Origin: Ardenticatenaceae bacterium
GTDB lineage: Bacteria; Chloroflexota; Anaerolineae; Promineifilales; Promineifilaceae
Assembly: GCA_020634375.1 (NCBI GenBank)
Contig: JACKBX010000005.1
Coordinates: 186,001 to 250,000, forward strand
Direction of reading: 5' to 3'
DNA: 64,000 nt
Made by a program: the position numbers and the translations under genes. Positions 32,305-41,132 of the stretch are shown here, piece by piece. Within the stretch, counting starts at the first letter, position 1, and each line of letters starts with the position of its first letter. Under the pieces are notes generated by a model that was not told the DNA's origin, searched no databases, and saw nothing but the letters and a program-made list of their open reading frames with translations.

Positions 32305-33782
32305 ACACCGCTCGCACTGTGCATAAACGCCGCCAAATTCTCCTTCAACTGCGCCAGCGATGGCTCGTGAACGTACATCATGTGACCGGCTTCGTAGAAG
32401 CTCATGCTGAGATTGCTTTGCAGACTGCGGTCTAATTCGAGGTGGTCGAAGGTGTAGCGGGTTGCCATGTAGGGCGTGGCTAAATCGTAATAGCCATTGG
32501 CGACATGCACTTGCAGGGCCGGGTTCATGGTCATGGCTTTGCGCAATGTCTCGGCCACGTTCACAAAGGAGTTTTGATTTTGCGCGTACTGCCACGCCGG
32601 GAAGACCTTGAAGCTCAAGATTTCGTAGGGCAAATCGCTCTCAAATTCTAGTTCGCGGCGGATGTAGTCGTTGAAGGTGGCAGTGTATGGCCCCAAAATG
32701 GCGGCATAGCTGGGGTCGCCCTCGAAAAATTCACCGGCAGCGTCGCGGTCTATGCCAATGTAGCGCGTGTCCAGCCGCCCCACTGTGCGCCGCTGCTCGC
32801 GCAGCAGCTCTTTGCAGAAGCGGAAGATTTCGATGCGCAAGTTGGCGCGTTCGATGAATGCCTCGGATAAGCCGGTGTACCGCGCCAGTTTTTGGATGAT
32901 GGACGGCCGTTCCTCATCTGCCAACGACGCGCCCTTCATCAAGGCCAGGGTGTACTCATTCATGGCGAAGGCTTCCGCCTCGGCCAGCGTTTTGGGCAAA
33001 TCGGCTTGCAGGTCGGGGGCAAGACGGCCGTGATACCACGCCGTCGCCGCATAAGTGGGCAAAAAGAGGATGTAGGGCAGGTCGTTGCCAAACTCAAAAT
33101 GGGCGGTTTGGAAGCTGAGAATGGACGAGATGAGCATGATGCCGTTGAGGTACATGCCGTGCCGCTCCTGCAAATAGCCGGACAGCCCGGCGGAACGGGT
33201 TGTGCCGTAGCTCTCGCCAATCAAAAACTTGGGCGAGTTCCAGCGCTGGTAGCGGGTGGTATACAGGCGGATGAAATCGCCAACGGACTCGATGTCCTTT
33301 TTGAAGTCGTAGAACTGCTTCGGCTTTTCGCCGGGGACGGCACGGCTGTAGCCCGTGCCCACCGGGTCAATGAAAACGAGGTCGGTTTCGTCGAGCAGCG
33401 AGAATTCGTTATCCACGAGGCGGTAGGGCGGCAGGATGGGGCTGTCTACGTCGTGGTTGTCTACGCGGCGCGGCCCCAGCACGCCCAAATGCAGCCACAC
33501 CGATGAGGAGCCGGGACCGCCGTTGAAGCTGAAGGTTAACGGCCGTGCGGCCACATCATCCACCTCATTCTTGGTATAAGCCACAAAGAAAATCGCCGCC
33601 TTCGCCTTTTCGCCCTCGGCCTTTTCTTCCTTTTCCTCTTCTTCTTTCAGCACAATGGTTCCTGTCGTCACCGTGTAGGCGATTTCTTGCCCACTAATGG
33701 TGACGCTGTGCTGCGTTTGCACAATCACATCTTGCGGTTCGGGTTTGGGGTCTTCGGTTTTGTTGTTGTTGTTTTCGGACAT
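32301..33782 (-). CDS. Serine carboxypeptidase (peptidase S10)
   Basis: 493 residues. Oxyanion/substrate motif NGGPGSSS (87-94), nucleophile S191 in GESYGTTR, Asp in YYDLATPY, and His in GHMMYVH: the S10 triad is complete. Acts on C-terminal residues at acidic pH in known members. The N-terminus is charged and there is no signal peptide, which is unusual for S10 but common in bacterial homologues. GTG/ATG start 33782; SD AGGAG. Tail-to-tail overlap with the FTR1 gene. Confidence 0.93.
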   Translation of the reverse strand: MSENNNNKTEDPKPEPQDVIVQTQHSVTISGQEIAYTVTTGTIVLKEEEEKEEKAEGEKAKAAIFFVAYTKNEVDDVAARPLTFSFNGGPGSSSVWLHLGVLGPRRVDNHDVDSPILPPYRLVDNEFSLLDETDLVFIDPVGTGYSRAVPGEKPKQFYDFKKDIESVGDFIRLYTTRYQRWNSPKFLIGESYGTTRSAGLSGYLQERHGMYLNGIMLISSILSFQTAHFEFGNDLPYILFLPTYAATAWYHGRLAPDLQADLPKTLAEAEAFAMNEYTLALMKGASLADEERPSIIQKLARYTGLSEAFIERANLRIEIFRFCKELLREQRRTVGRLDTRYIGIDRDAAGEFFEGDPSYAAILGPYTATFNDYIRRELEFESDLPYEILSFKVFPAWQYAQNQNSFVNVAETLRKAMTMNPALQVHVANGYYDLATPYMATRYTFDHLELDRSLQSNLSMSFYEAGHMMYVHEPSLAQLKENLAAFMHSASGV

Positions 33783-33800
33783 TTTGTACTCCTGTTTTGG

Positions 33801-33859
33801 CGTGAAACGTGAAGCGTGAAACGTGATGGTTCTTCACGTTTCACGCTTCACGTTTCACG
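33801..33859. repeat. 26-bp perfect hairpin of GTGAAACGT/GTGAAGCGT words
   Basis: CGTGAAACGTGAAGCGTGAAACGTGA (26 nt, written as positions 33801-33826) is exactly complemented at 33834-33859 around a 7-nt loop, just after the DUF166 stop and before the S10 start. The best example of the iterated-word hairpins in this window. Confidence 0.75.
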
Positions 33860-34619
33860 TCTCGCTTCGTTTTCCCGGTGAAATATAGGTGATGCGGCGG
33901 TACGGCCGTACTGCCTGCGCCACTTCATCCTTCAATACATTACCCGATACGTGCATGAGCGTATCGTTGAAATCGGGGTCAATGCCCATGCTCGCCAGGC
34001 AGGGGTAGTGGTGGTGCAGCAGACCCGCTTTTTCGGCGGCGTCATCCGCCGATACGCCAATCAGCCCGGCGGCGACGTGGCGGGCGCAGCCGCAGACGGC
34101 ATCGCGGTGGATGGTGACGGCCGTTACCACCCGCGTCTCCTCATCCACCGCAATTTGCAGGCGGGGCTGCCCAAAATAGCGGGCAAACCCGGCGATGAGG
34201 GGGTTGTCATAGGGTACACGCTTGCGCCGCGCCACGCCGTAGTCGTGTTCGGTGAGGGAGCAGAGCGGCTTGGGCGTAGCGCAGGCCACGCCGATTTGCG
34301 CCAGCCAGCCGTGCAACTGCCGCGCCAGGCCGCGTGGCAGCCATGCTTCGTTATCTATGGGGGCGAGGACGGCCGTTGCCCCCACCATTTCGGCCACATC
34401 CGGCAGCAGTTCGGCCACGCCTTTATGCTCGGCAAAGGACAACACCAGTTCGGCGGCGGGCAGGTCGGGCGGCAAGTAATCTTCGGGGTAATCAATGACC
34501 GGCGGGTAAAAGGCGGGCGCTTCCCAGGTGTGGAGCTGCCATTCCGCCGGGCCGTGTGTTTGGATATTGGTGACGTGGCGACGGCCGTATTCGCCGTTGA
34601 CTATTGCTAAAATACGCAC
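33855..34619 (-). CDS. DUF166-family protein
   Basis: 254 residues from GTG 34619 (GGAA 6 nt upstream). Conserved pieces: RILAIVNGEYGRRHVTNI, ELVLSFAEHKG, TPKPLCSLTEHDY, IHRDAVCGCARHVA and HHHYPCLASM. The cysteine and histidine pairs suggest metal or thiol chemistry. DUF166 proteins, mainly archaeal, have no settled function. An upstream ATG would extend it through the hairpin repeat and is rejected. Confidence 0.82.
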   Translation of the reverse strand: MRILAIVNGEYGRRHVTNIQTHGPAEWQLHTWEAPAFYPPVIDYPEDYLPPDLPAAELVLSFAEHKGVAELLPDVAEMVGATAVLAPIDNEAWLPRGLARQLHGWLAQIGVACATPKPLCSLTEHDYGVARRKRVPYDNPLIAGFARYFGQPRLQIAVDEETRVVTAVTIHRDAVCGCARHVAAGLIGVSADDAAEKAGLLHHHYPCLASMGIDPDFNDTLMHVSGNVLKDEVAQAVRPYRRITYISPGKRSET

Positions 34620-34644
34620 AATTATTTCCAAGTGAAACGTGAAG

Positions 34645-34675
34645 CGTGAAACGTAAAAAGTTTTCACGTTTCACG
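34645..34675. repeat. Hairpin of CGTGAAACGT words, upstream of DUF166 gene
   Basis: CGTGAAACGT (34645-34654) and ACGTTTCACG (34666-34675) around a short loop. Same family as 33801; the two hairpins bracket the DUF166 gene. Confidence 0.5.
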
Positions 34676-34776
34676 TTCAAATCGGTATCCAACCTATCAA
34701 GCCCTGACAGTATAACACGCTGCCTATGTTGCACAACCCTTCATATCCGCCATAATCCCCCACTATCCGGAGGGGA

Positions 34777-34822
34777 GGCTTTAGCCGAACTGGAATTACG
34801 CACCGGCTAAAGCCTCGACTCC
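34777..34822 (+). promoter_or_regulatory. Leader hairpin with T tract before the M23 gene
   Basis: GGCTTTAGCCG (34777-34787) pairs with CGGCTAAAGCC (34804-34814) and is followed by TCGACTCCTTTTTG, with the SD GAGG of the M23 gene directly after. It could be a leader attenuator, or a repeat element, since GGCTTTAGCCG-type hairpins are common small repeats. Confidence 0.4.
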
Positions 34823-34841
34823 TTTTTGAGGTAGAGATATT

Positions 34842-36542
34842 TTGCGATATTTTGTTTTTTTGATGGCGATGCTGGCCTTGTTGATTGGCTGCTCAAATCC
34901 GGTCAGTCGTTCGGATGCGAGTACGGCCGTTTCCCTTGAAACGGCCGTCCCCATCCCCCAACACACTACTCAACCAACCCTACCGCCGCCGCTGATCCAA
35001 CCCAGCGCACAGCCCACCATTCAACCAACCAACAGCCCTACGCCGCCGCCAACGGCAACCCCGCCGCCGCCCAGCATTAGTAATCCTGTTGATGCGGAGT
35101 TGGCGGAAAAGGCTGCGGCGTATGGGCTGGATGTGACGGCCGTATCCGACGCCAACAGCGGCGTGTGGCAGTTTACGGCCAACAGCTTCATCCACCCGCT
35201 GGCGCTGGATGTGCGCGGCGATACCGCTTACCTGCTCGATGCCGGGCGCGTGCTTGCCATCAACCTGACTGCGCCACAGCCCCCGGCCATTTTGCTGGAG
35301 CCGGGGCAGGCCATCGAGGGCGTGCGCGTGCTGGAGCCGCTGGATTTGGCCGTGACGGACAGCGAACTGCTGGCGTTAGACCGCGCCGGGGATGTGTACG
35401 CTTACGATTTTGCGGCGCAAAGTTGGCGCATTGACCGCTACGACCGTGCGCCGCGCCTCGATTCGGCCAATCATTATTATGTGGCGCTGGCGGGGGTGGG
35501 CAACGGCCGTTTCCTGCTGGACACCAACTACAACTACGTCAAACGATACGCCGCCGCAGAGGGGGACGCGGGCTGGCTGCTGCCCGACAGTCGCGGCGTG
35601 GATGTGGCCGTGCAGGGTGAAAATGTCTATGTGCTGCTGCGCGAAATGGACAGCCGCGCCGGGCTGCTAAATGCGTACCAGCACACCGCCAGCCGCCCCG
35701 CCTTCCGCCCCAACATCAGCATTGAGCAGCCGCGACAGGTAGCGGCAACGGAAACGGCCGTTTACGTGCTAGATCAGGCCGGGGAGCGCATCCTGGTTTT
35801 GCAGCCACAAACGGGGGCGCTGCAAGCGGTCATCCAGTCGCCGCCGGAAACGAGCGCGATGTGGGCCGGTGACGGCCGTCTCATCCTGGCCGGGCGGGAT
35901 GCGCTTTATTTTGTGAATGAGCCAGGGCGACGGGATTGGGTGGAAAGTACGGCCATGCTCGTCGGGCCGCAGCCGCATGATCCGGCGCTGTTTGCCGCGC
36001 TGCCACCGCTGCGCCTGCCCATTGGCATCACGCTGCCGCAGCGTGATTTGCAATTGCCCGGTGCGCCGCGCCATTATCGCCTGGGGGTGCATCAGGGGAT
36101 TGATTTGTATTGGCGACGGGGGGCTGAGGTAACGGCCGTTGCCGACGGTACGGTCGTCCGCGCCACACTGGACTACACCGACCCCGACACCTACGACTTT
36201 GCCGCTTGGGACAGCGAGACGCAATCACTCGGCTACACCTCTGACGCGGCGCTGGACTTTTATCGTGGGCGGCAGGTGTGGGTGCAGCATGAGGGTGGGC
36301 TGCTCTCGCGGTATGCGCATTTGGAGAGTGTTGCGGGCGGGGTGGTGACGGGAACGGCCGTGATCCAGGGGCAACTGCTGGGCACAGTGGGAAACAGTGG
36401 CACACCCTCCTCGCTGCTCACCGGCAAGCCGGATACACATATCCATTTTGACCTTTGGCTGGGCGACCACTACATCGGCCAATACCTGCGCCCCGTGGAG
36501 ACACGGGAATGGCTGGAGCAGATTTTGGGGATTGATGAGTGA
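34842..36542 (+). CDS. Lipoprotein with C-terminal M23 (LytM) peptidase domain
   Basis: 566 residues from TTG 34842 (SD GAGG 9 nt upstream; ATG 34863 is an alternative). Lipobox LLIGC with Cys17. A Pro/Thr-rich linker to ~80, then a beta-propeller-like region (about 90-380) with repeated blade-like segments, and a LytM domain: H417 and D421 in HQGID, and H533/H535 in THIHF, with the expected zinc ligands. M23 enzymes cut peptidoglycan cross-links. Probably a cell-wall hydrolase or its regulator tethered outside the membrane. Confidence 0.9.
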   Translation: MRYFVFLMAMLALLIGCSNPVSRSDASTAVSLETAVPIPQHTTQPTLPPPLIQPSAQPTIQPTNSPTPPPTATPPPPSISNPVDAELAEKAAAYGLDVTAVSDANSGVWQFTANSFIHPLALDVRGDTAYLLDAGRVLAINLTAPQPPAILLEPGQAIEGVRVLEPLDLAVTDSELLALDRAGDVYAYDFAAQSWRIDRYDRAPRLDSANHYYVALAGVGNGRFLLDTNYNYVKRYAAAEGDAGWLLPDSRGVDVAVQGENVYVLLREMDSRAGLLNAYQHTASRPAFRPNISIEQPRQVAATETAVYVLDQAGERILVLQPQTGALQAVIQSPPETSAMWAGDGRLILAGRDALYFVNEPGRRDWVESTAMLVGPQPHDPALFAALPPLRLPIGITLPQRDLQLPGAPRHYRLGVHQGIDLYWRRGAEVTAVADGTVVRATLDYTDPDTYDFAAWDSETQSLGYTSDAALDFYRGRQVWVQHEGGLLSRYAHLESVAGGVVTGTAVIQGQLLGTVGNSGTPSSLLTGKPDTHIHFDLWLGDHYIGQYLRPVETREWLEQILGIDE

Positions 36543-36568
36543 AACAAAGGTTTTCAGGTTTCACCGCA

Positions 36569-36597
36569 CCGCATGAAATGCTTATTTCGTTGTGCGG
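36569..36597. repeat. Direct repeat copy A at left edge of cassette island (attC 3'-end-like)
   Basis: CCGCATGAAATGCTTATTTC then GTTGTGCGG. A near-identical copy is at 37995-38022 (one base changed, GTTGGGCG). The GTTGTGC end resembles the G-TTRRRY crossover box of integron attC sites, though not exactly. Confidence 0.5.
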
Positions 36598-36636
36598 CTA
36601 ATCAACATTGCTATCAGTAAGGAACAGCAAAAATCA

Positions 36637-37446
36637 ATGGACACTTCGTTAGGTCAATTAATAGCAGAAGGGCGGACAGCCGAAGTATATGCCTTGGATG
36701 AAGATCGTGTCATTAAGCTTTTCTATGACTGGTGTCCATCCCCTTGGATACAGCAAGAGATTGAGATTGCTAACTTCATAGCATCAATGCCCATCCCATC
36801 CCCAAAGGCACTCAAAAGTATAGAAATTAAAGGGCGACAAGGAATTATCTATGAGCGGGTGAATGGCCCATCCATGCTAAAACTATCGACAGCAAGACCT
36901 TGGATGCTATTTCATTTTGCAAGGCAGTTAGCTGAACTCCATACAGAAATACACAAAAATAAAGTAAATGGTCTTCCATCTCAGCGAAACGCTCTTGCTG
37001 GCGTTATCCAGCAGTTGAAAAGCTTGTCGCCTGACATAAAAGCCAGTGTACTTAAGTTGCTTGACGAACTTCCTGATGGAAACACTTTGTGCCATTTTGA
37101 CTTTCACCCTGACCAAGTGCTTATCACAAACAACGGCCCGGTAATTATTGATTGGATGACAGCACAGCAAGGTCACCCTCACAGCGATGTTGCTAGAACA
37201 TGTATTATTCTCAAGTTTGGGCAAGTGCCATATGGTAGTTGGGCAATGCGCAGGATTATCAATATGTGGCGAGGGATTTTTTATCAAACATATATTAGAC
37301 ATTATCTTGTACTAAATCCTGGTGTATCGAAGGAAAAAATCATTAATTGGATGATCCCTGTGGCAGCAGGTCGTTTAGATGAAGCAATACCGGATGAGTG
37401 CGAACCCATTCTCCGCTTTATCCAATCCTATCTTCTAATACAATAA
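36637..37446 (+). CDS. Aminoglycoside phosphotransferase-like kinase
   Basis: 269 residues from ATG 36637 (GTG 36592 also in frame). Protein-kinase-like fold: N-lobe Lys in RVIKLFYDW, catalytic loop LCHFDFHPDQVLI (HxDxxxxN-type, here with Gln after Pro-Asp in DFHPDQV), metal Asp in VIIDWM. APH/choline-kinase superfamily, substrate unknown. Base composition is clearly AT-richer than flanking genes and the gene lacks the ACGGCCGT motif. It is bounded by the two copies of the 28-bp repeat, so it looks like a cassette cargo. Confidence 0.85.
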   Translation: MDTSLGQLIAEGRTAEVYALDEDRVIKLFYDWCPSPWIQQEIEIANFIASMPIPSPKALKSIEIKGRQGIIYERVNGPSMLKLSTARPWMLFHFARQLAELHTEIHKNKVNGLPSQRNALAGVIQQLKSLSPDIKASVLKLLDELPDGNTLCHFDFHPDQVLITNNGPVIIDWMTAQQGHPHSDVARTCIILKFGQVPYGSWAMRRIINMWRGIFYQTYIRHYLVLNPGVSKEKIINWMIPVAAGRLDEAIPDECEPILRFIQSYLLIQ

Positions 37447-37550
37447 GCCGCCCAACCCCGCGTTAATCTGTTTACTGATGCCAGCTTTGCCGACGGCCGT
37501 TTTTACCGCCCGCTGCACGGTACTTTCATGTAAGTGGGGTCTCATCAAAA

Positions 37551-37588
37551 AGATGAGCATCTCTTGGCTGAGAGATGCTCATCTTTTT
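37551..37588 (+). terminator. 14-bp perfect terminator hairpin
   Basis: AGATGAGCATCTCT (37551-37564), loop TGGCTG, exact complement (37571-37584), then TTTTT. Ends the kinase transcript about 105 bp after its stop, and A-rich on the other side so it could work both ways. Confidence 0.75.
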
Positions 37589-37641
37589 GAAAATGTTCAG
37601 CATCTTTTTGAAAAAGTTCAGCGTCTTTTTTGAAAAGATGG
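37580..37641. repeat. Three tandem 21-bp repeats
   Basis: CATCTTTTTGAAAATGTTCAG, CATCTTTTTGAAAAAGTTCAG and a degenerate third copy CGTCTTTTTTGAAAAGATGG follow each other without gaps. Not enough copies or spacers for a CRISPR array. Confidence 0.6.
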
Positions 37642-37691
37642 CGGTCTCTTGTGTGGGGAAGGAACGGCCGTTTGTCATGTCCGCCGCGTTT

Positions 37692-37724
37692 AGATTGGTT
37701 CAATTTGGGAAATTGAACCAATCT
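37692..37724. repeat. 15-bp perfect hairpin
   Basis: AGATTGGTTCAATTT (37692-37706), loop GGG, exact complement (37710-37724). Confidence 0.6.
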
Positions 37725-37994
37725 GGCGATAAGGAGGATGTAAGGAGCATCAGCGTATCTTCCTATTCGTTTTTGCGTGGCTGGCAAAGGTGATTTTCTA
37801 TTGGCGGCTTTTCGTACCTTTAGCTATACTTTGCCTCAGAATGGGTCGCGTTTTGGGGTTAAGCCAGTCTGGAGAAGACCTTAATCCTCAAACGGAACGC
37901 CTTCCTTGTTCCCGGCTTAGTTCAACCAAGCATTCGTAGAATGCCTTTATACGGCGGCTGACGCACTGGTCGATGAAGGTCGTTTTTTATCGCG

Positions 37995-38022
37995 CCGCAT
38001 GAAACGCTTATTTCGTTGGGCG
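37995..38022. repeat. Direct repeat copy B with G-TTGGGC box (attC 3'-end-like)
   Basis: CCGCATGAAACGCTTATTTC then GTTGGGCG; GTTGGGC (38015-38021) fits GTTRRRY and is the exact complement of GCCCAAC at 37450-37456. Copy A lies 1.4 kb upstream at 36569. Confidence 0.5.
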
Positions 38023-38077
38023 AATTAACTTGAGGTTCGGGTAAAAACTATAAGTTGCCCAAACCCCAAGTTAATTC
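38022..38077. repeat. Imperfect 23-nt inverted repeat
   Basis: GAATTAACTTGAGGTTCGGG plus TAA (38022-38044) against 38055-38077 with 20 of 23 pairs, loop 10. Directly follows the GTTGGGC box. Confidence 0.5.
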
Positions 38078-38262
38078 ACGCATTTGTCGTGAAAATTGAT
38101 TCGCAGTCGAGTAGAGGTTTACAAATCTCTACTTTATGTTAGGTATTTTATCAAAAATCCAATATTAAAAGACGCATGCTATTCTCAGGTAAAGGGAGTC
38201 GAAAACGTTTCTTTTTGACCTGATATAAGTATGATACCAACTATCATGGAGAAATATCGTTA

Positions 38263-39777
38263 ATGAAAAATAAAATGTTATTTATTATGTCTCTAATTTT
38301 AATCACGCTTGTTGCATGCAATGAGCCTCGCACCTCAAATGATAACCATATTGTTATAGATTCAACAGATTCACTGTCTTCTATCCAAGAAGAAGACAGT
38401 GTTGATAATGTGTCGTGGTTATTAGCAGAAGATATTTTAGTTCCTGGTACAGCAGATTTAATTACTTTGTCACCTGATGGTAAAATCATTGCTGCGGCAG
38501 GAAGGGATGATAACGAACAAAACAAGATATGGATATGGGACGTTCAAAGCGGAAAACTTTTAAACGAATTTAGGCATTCTAACTACATATACTCTTTAGC
38601 ATGGTCACCTGATGGCAACACACTCGCATCAGGAACAGGAAAAACTTCCCTTAGCGATGAAGGAGAGATTACATTATGGGATCCTAGAACCGGCGAGATC
38701 AAAGATGAATTAATTGGCTATAACAAAAATATAGCTTGGTCCCCTGATAGTAAATTTATCGTATCTAGCCATGAAGAAAAACTACAGTGGTGGGAAATTT
38801 CAACTGGGAGTCTTATTAGAACGAGCGATCATGGGAGTGAAATTCGTGCTATTGGTTGGTCTTCTGCTGGCACATATGTAGCTTCAATGAGTACTAGGCA
38901 GTTTATGTTATGGGATGCTCATGGCTCATTGCTAAAAGAGATAATTTTACATGGCGAGGGACTCGCTCAAAACTTTACTTGGTCAACTTTTTATTCAGAA
39001 GCTATTGCATATACTGACACTAATAACTCCGTATATACTCTATTTAATGTTCATAAAAATGGTCGTCCCAAACTATTAACTAATGCAGTCGACTTGGGAA
39101 ATATATTTCATCCAGGGAAGATAGCTTGGTCACCAGAGCATTCAACTATTGCTTTCACTGGTAAGGATGGTATATATTTGACGAATTGGACCGATGGGGA
39201 AATTGATAACACCTTCATAACCGAAGAAGAAATTTCTTCATTGGTTTGGTTCCCTGATGGTTCAATGTTAGCCTCCATAGGAGAGGATAATATTATACGC
39301 TTTTGGCCTGTCAATATATTATCTAACACTCAGCAAACTCAAGTTGAAGCCCCCCCCACAGGTGATTTAGTAAATTCAGGTTCGTCTAGTAACTTACCTC
39401 TATATATTGAAATTCAAGAACCACTAGCTGGAAATGAAACAATCATGTTTTCTGGCTCAGCAGGAGAGAATATACAAATTTATGCAACTATCCAAGGGGA
39501 TGTAGAATTTCAGCTAATCGATCCTAGCGGCAATACTATCCAGCGCATGTACGCTTCCACAGATATGGTTGGCTTAACCGCGCAAATCAATGAAAATGTT
39601 ACTTTGCCAAACGATGGGACTTATTCAATAATAGTTATTTATGAACCTGTTGATGTTTATCGAATAATCGTTGAAGAAGATTGTAATTCTGATGGTAGTG
39701 CGTGTGTGCAAAACACAAGAGAAGAGTACGAAGAGACAATTTATCCGTCAATTTCTGGTGCAATAACTAGGAACTAG
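38263..39777 (+). CDS. WD40-repeat lipoprotein with C-terminal PPC-like beta domain
   Basis: 504 residues. Lipobox TLVAC (Cys20) after a signal peptide. Residues 60-370 are about seven WD40-type blades (LAWSPDGNTLASGTG; LQWWEISTGSL; LVWFPDGSMLASIGEDN). The C-terminal ~100 residues (IEIQEPLAGNETIMFSGSAG, later PNDGTYSIIVIYEP) resemble a bacterial pre-peptidase C-terminal domain. Surface-exposed binding protein. Very AT-rich, no ACGGCCGT motif, and followed by attC-like DNA, so probably a cassette. Function unknown. Confidence 0.85.
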   Translation: MKNKMLFIMSLILITLVACNEPRTSNDNHIVIDSTDSLSSIQEEDSVDNVSWLLAEDILVPGTADLITLSPDGKIIAAAGRDDNEQNKIWIWDVQSGKLLNEFRHSNYIYSLAWSPDGNTLASGTGKTSLSDEGEITLWDPRTGEIKDELIGYNKNIAWSPDSKFIVSSHEEKLQWWEISTGSLIRTSDHGSEIRAIGWSSAGTYVASMSTRQFMLWDAHGSLLKEIILHGEGLAQNFTWSTFYSEAIAYTDTNNSVYTLFNVHKNGRPKLLTNAVDLGNIFHPGKIAWSPEHSTIAFTGKDGIYLTNWTDGEIDNTFITEEEISSLVWFPDGSMLASIGEDNIIRFWPVNILSNTQQTQVEAPPTGDLVNSGSSSNLPLYIEIQEPLAGNETIMFSGSAGENIQIYATIQGDVEFQLIDPSGNTIQRMYASTDMVGLTAQINENVTLPNDGTYSIIVIYEPVDVYRIIVEEDCNSDGSACVQNTREEYEETIYPSISGAITRN

Positions 39778-39939
39778 CAAGTCATTTGGCCCGCCTTCGG
39801 CTCGGGCATGTGGCGCAAGGTTTGCTTATCTTACACCATAAGTTACCAACACTTATCGCCAACGCAAAGGATCTGCGCTATGCCAAAGGCTTTGGTTATT
39901 GTTAGTCAGATTGGTTGGGCAAGGTTCTGGTAAATAGCC

Positions 39940-40047
39940 GCCCAACAGTGCTTTAACCTGACCGCGAGATCGATCTTTTTTGGAACTATTTGGTAAATGG
40001 CCGAGTTGTTGGTTCACCGCTCGCGACAGGTTAAGCAGGCGTTAGGG
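39940..40047. repeat. attC-like site 1 (long, about 108 bp)
   Basis: Begins GCCCAAC (R''), ends GTTAGGGC (R'-like, one G from the GTTRRRY rule). Inner arms GTGCTTTAACCTGACCGCGAG and CTCGCGACAGGTTAAGCAGGC pair with one extra T in the first arm, an extrahelical base as in true attC. Position: right after the WD40 gene, in the orientation expected for a cassette on the plus strand. Confidence 0.65.
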
Positions 40048-40123
40048 CGGCTTATGTAAAGTTGCGTTGTGCCGAGCATCAAAAATTATGGTAATTTAAG
40101 GCCGTTCTACAAACCAAAACGCC

Positions 40124-40190
40124 GCCCTAACAACAGCTTAAAGCTGACGCGTCAAAGGGAAACGAGCGTGCAGCTTAAGCAACTGAACAG
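40124..40190. repeat. Degenerate attC-like site 2
   Basis: Starts GCCCTAAC; arms AGCTTAAAGCTGACGCG and CGTGCAGCTTAAGC pair with one extra A. The terminal GTTRRRY box is missing (reads AACTGAACAGCGG), so the site is probably dead. Confidence 0.5.
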
Positions 40191-40236
40191 CGGACATTTT
40201 GTTTAATTAGGTGATACATCATTTAAGGAGTAAAAA

Positions 40237-41112
40237 ATGGGATTCCAAGACCAGCTAGTTGATTTTATTTCCAACCAATTGAACGATTATCGGCTCGGTA
40301 ACAACTATCCTAAAGCTGTAGCAGATGCAAGCAAATTCTCATCAATTAGCGGTTGGGTAAACCAAGAACGCAACATAGTTGCTGCGACAGGTGCGGCCAG
40401 TTCGATATTACCTGGTTTGCATGGCGCAACGATGGTTGCAGACATCGGATTACTTTTACACAAGTCCGCACGTCTTGGTTGGGGCGTTGGGGAGATTCTG
40501 GAAGCTGTTCCTCATGAGAGTGAAGAAATGTCAGACCTAGAAAACATCCTAGCTATTTGGGGCGATCAATCAAAGTATGATCGGCGCAACATCACATATC
40601 GGGCTGTCGGCGTTGATGTTGTTCATTACTTTGCAACTGAAGAAGGTAGGGATCATGCAGATAACTTAGTCGAGAAAGCAGAACGCGAGGGCGAGCTACT
40701 ATTATTCCGAACTTTAACAGTTGCGCAATTGATGGCCTATTCAATCACAGACTTGAAAATCGCAAAGATAACAGAAATTGTGGCAACACATGCTGCCTCA
40801 TCTACTACGAATCGAGCAGGACAAGGCGCAGTAAAGAAAGCTGCCCAAAAATCAGCATCAAAAATGGCTCGTAAAAGTGCCATCAAGCAAAGTAAGAAAG
40901 CGGTCACAAAAGGAATAAGCAAAAAAGTTGCGACAAAAACTGCATCGCGCTTCGGAGCTAGAATCGGGGTACGTGCGTTCGCAGGCTTTATTCCTTTTGC
41001 CGGTGCAGCAGTTGCAGCTGGGCTTAACGCTTGGACAATAACATCTATGAAAGATGCAGCGGTCGCTTACTATGAAGATGCTCTGACACGAAATGAATTG
41101 GATTCTATCTAA
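40237..41112 (+). CDS. Unknown protein with hydrophobic C-terminal hairpin (first gene of trypsin-FGE cassette)
   Basis: 291 residues. Family not recognised. Middle part is acidic and helical; 200-240 is a Lys/Ala/Ser-rich basic stretch (KKAAQKSASKMARKSAIKQS); 240-275 is a glycine-rich hydrophobic hairpin (GVRAFAGFIPFAGAAVAAGL) that could insert in a membrane. SD AAGGAG. Next genes follow at 20 and 16 bp, so the three form one operon. A membrane-acting effector is a possible reading, from context and the hydrophobic hairpin only. Confidence 0.6.
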   Translation: MGFQDQLVDFISNQLNDYRLGNNYPKAVADASKFSSISGWVNQERNIVAATGAASSILPGLHGATMVADIGLLLHKSARLGWGVGEILEAVPHESEEMSDLENILAIWGDQSKYDRRNITYRAVGVDVVHYFATEEGRDHADNLVEKAEREGELLLFRTLTVAQLMAYSITDLKIAKITEIVATHAASSTTNRAGQGAVKKAAQKSASKMARKSAIKQSKKAVTKGISKKVATKTASRFGARIGVRAFAGFIPFAGAAVAAGLNAWTITSMKDAAVAYYEDALTRNELDSI

Positions 41113-41132
41113 AAGGATAATGGAGGTAACCG

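Larger units (their letters stand above)
37447..38262. other. 816-bp spacer in the cassette island
   Basis: No credible gene. Contains GCCCAAC at 37450-37456 (attC R''-like), two copies of ACGGCCGT (37492 and 37664) that suggest some host-type DNA, a strong hairpin terminator (37551-37584), three 21-bp tandem repeats (37580-37641), a 15-bp perfect hairpin (37692-37724), repeat copy B with GTTGGGC (37995-38022) and a 23-nt arm inverted repeat (38022-38077). Confidence 0.55.
39778..40236. other. 459-bp spacer with two attC-like sites
   Basis: No gene. Holds the attC-like sites at 39940-40047 and 40124-40190, separated by 76 bp, as if a gene-less or decayed cassette lay between. The part before 39940 has GCCCGCCTTCGGCTCGGGC (39789-39807), a short GC-rich hairpin that may end the WD40 transcript. 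Confidence 0.55.

Noticed and set aside
37580..37641. CRISPR array
   Set aside because: Only three contiguous 21-bp repeats with no spacers.
37545..37793. Overlapping small frames on both strands
   Set aside because: They arise from the tandem repeats and hairpins in that spacer.
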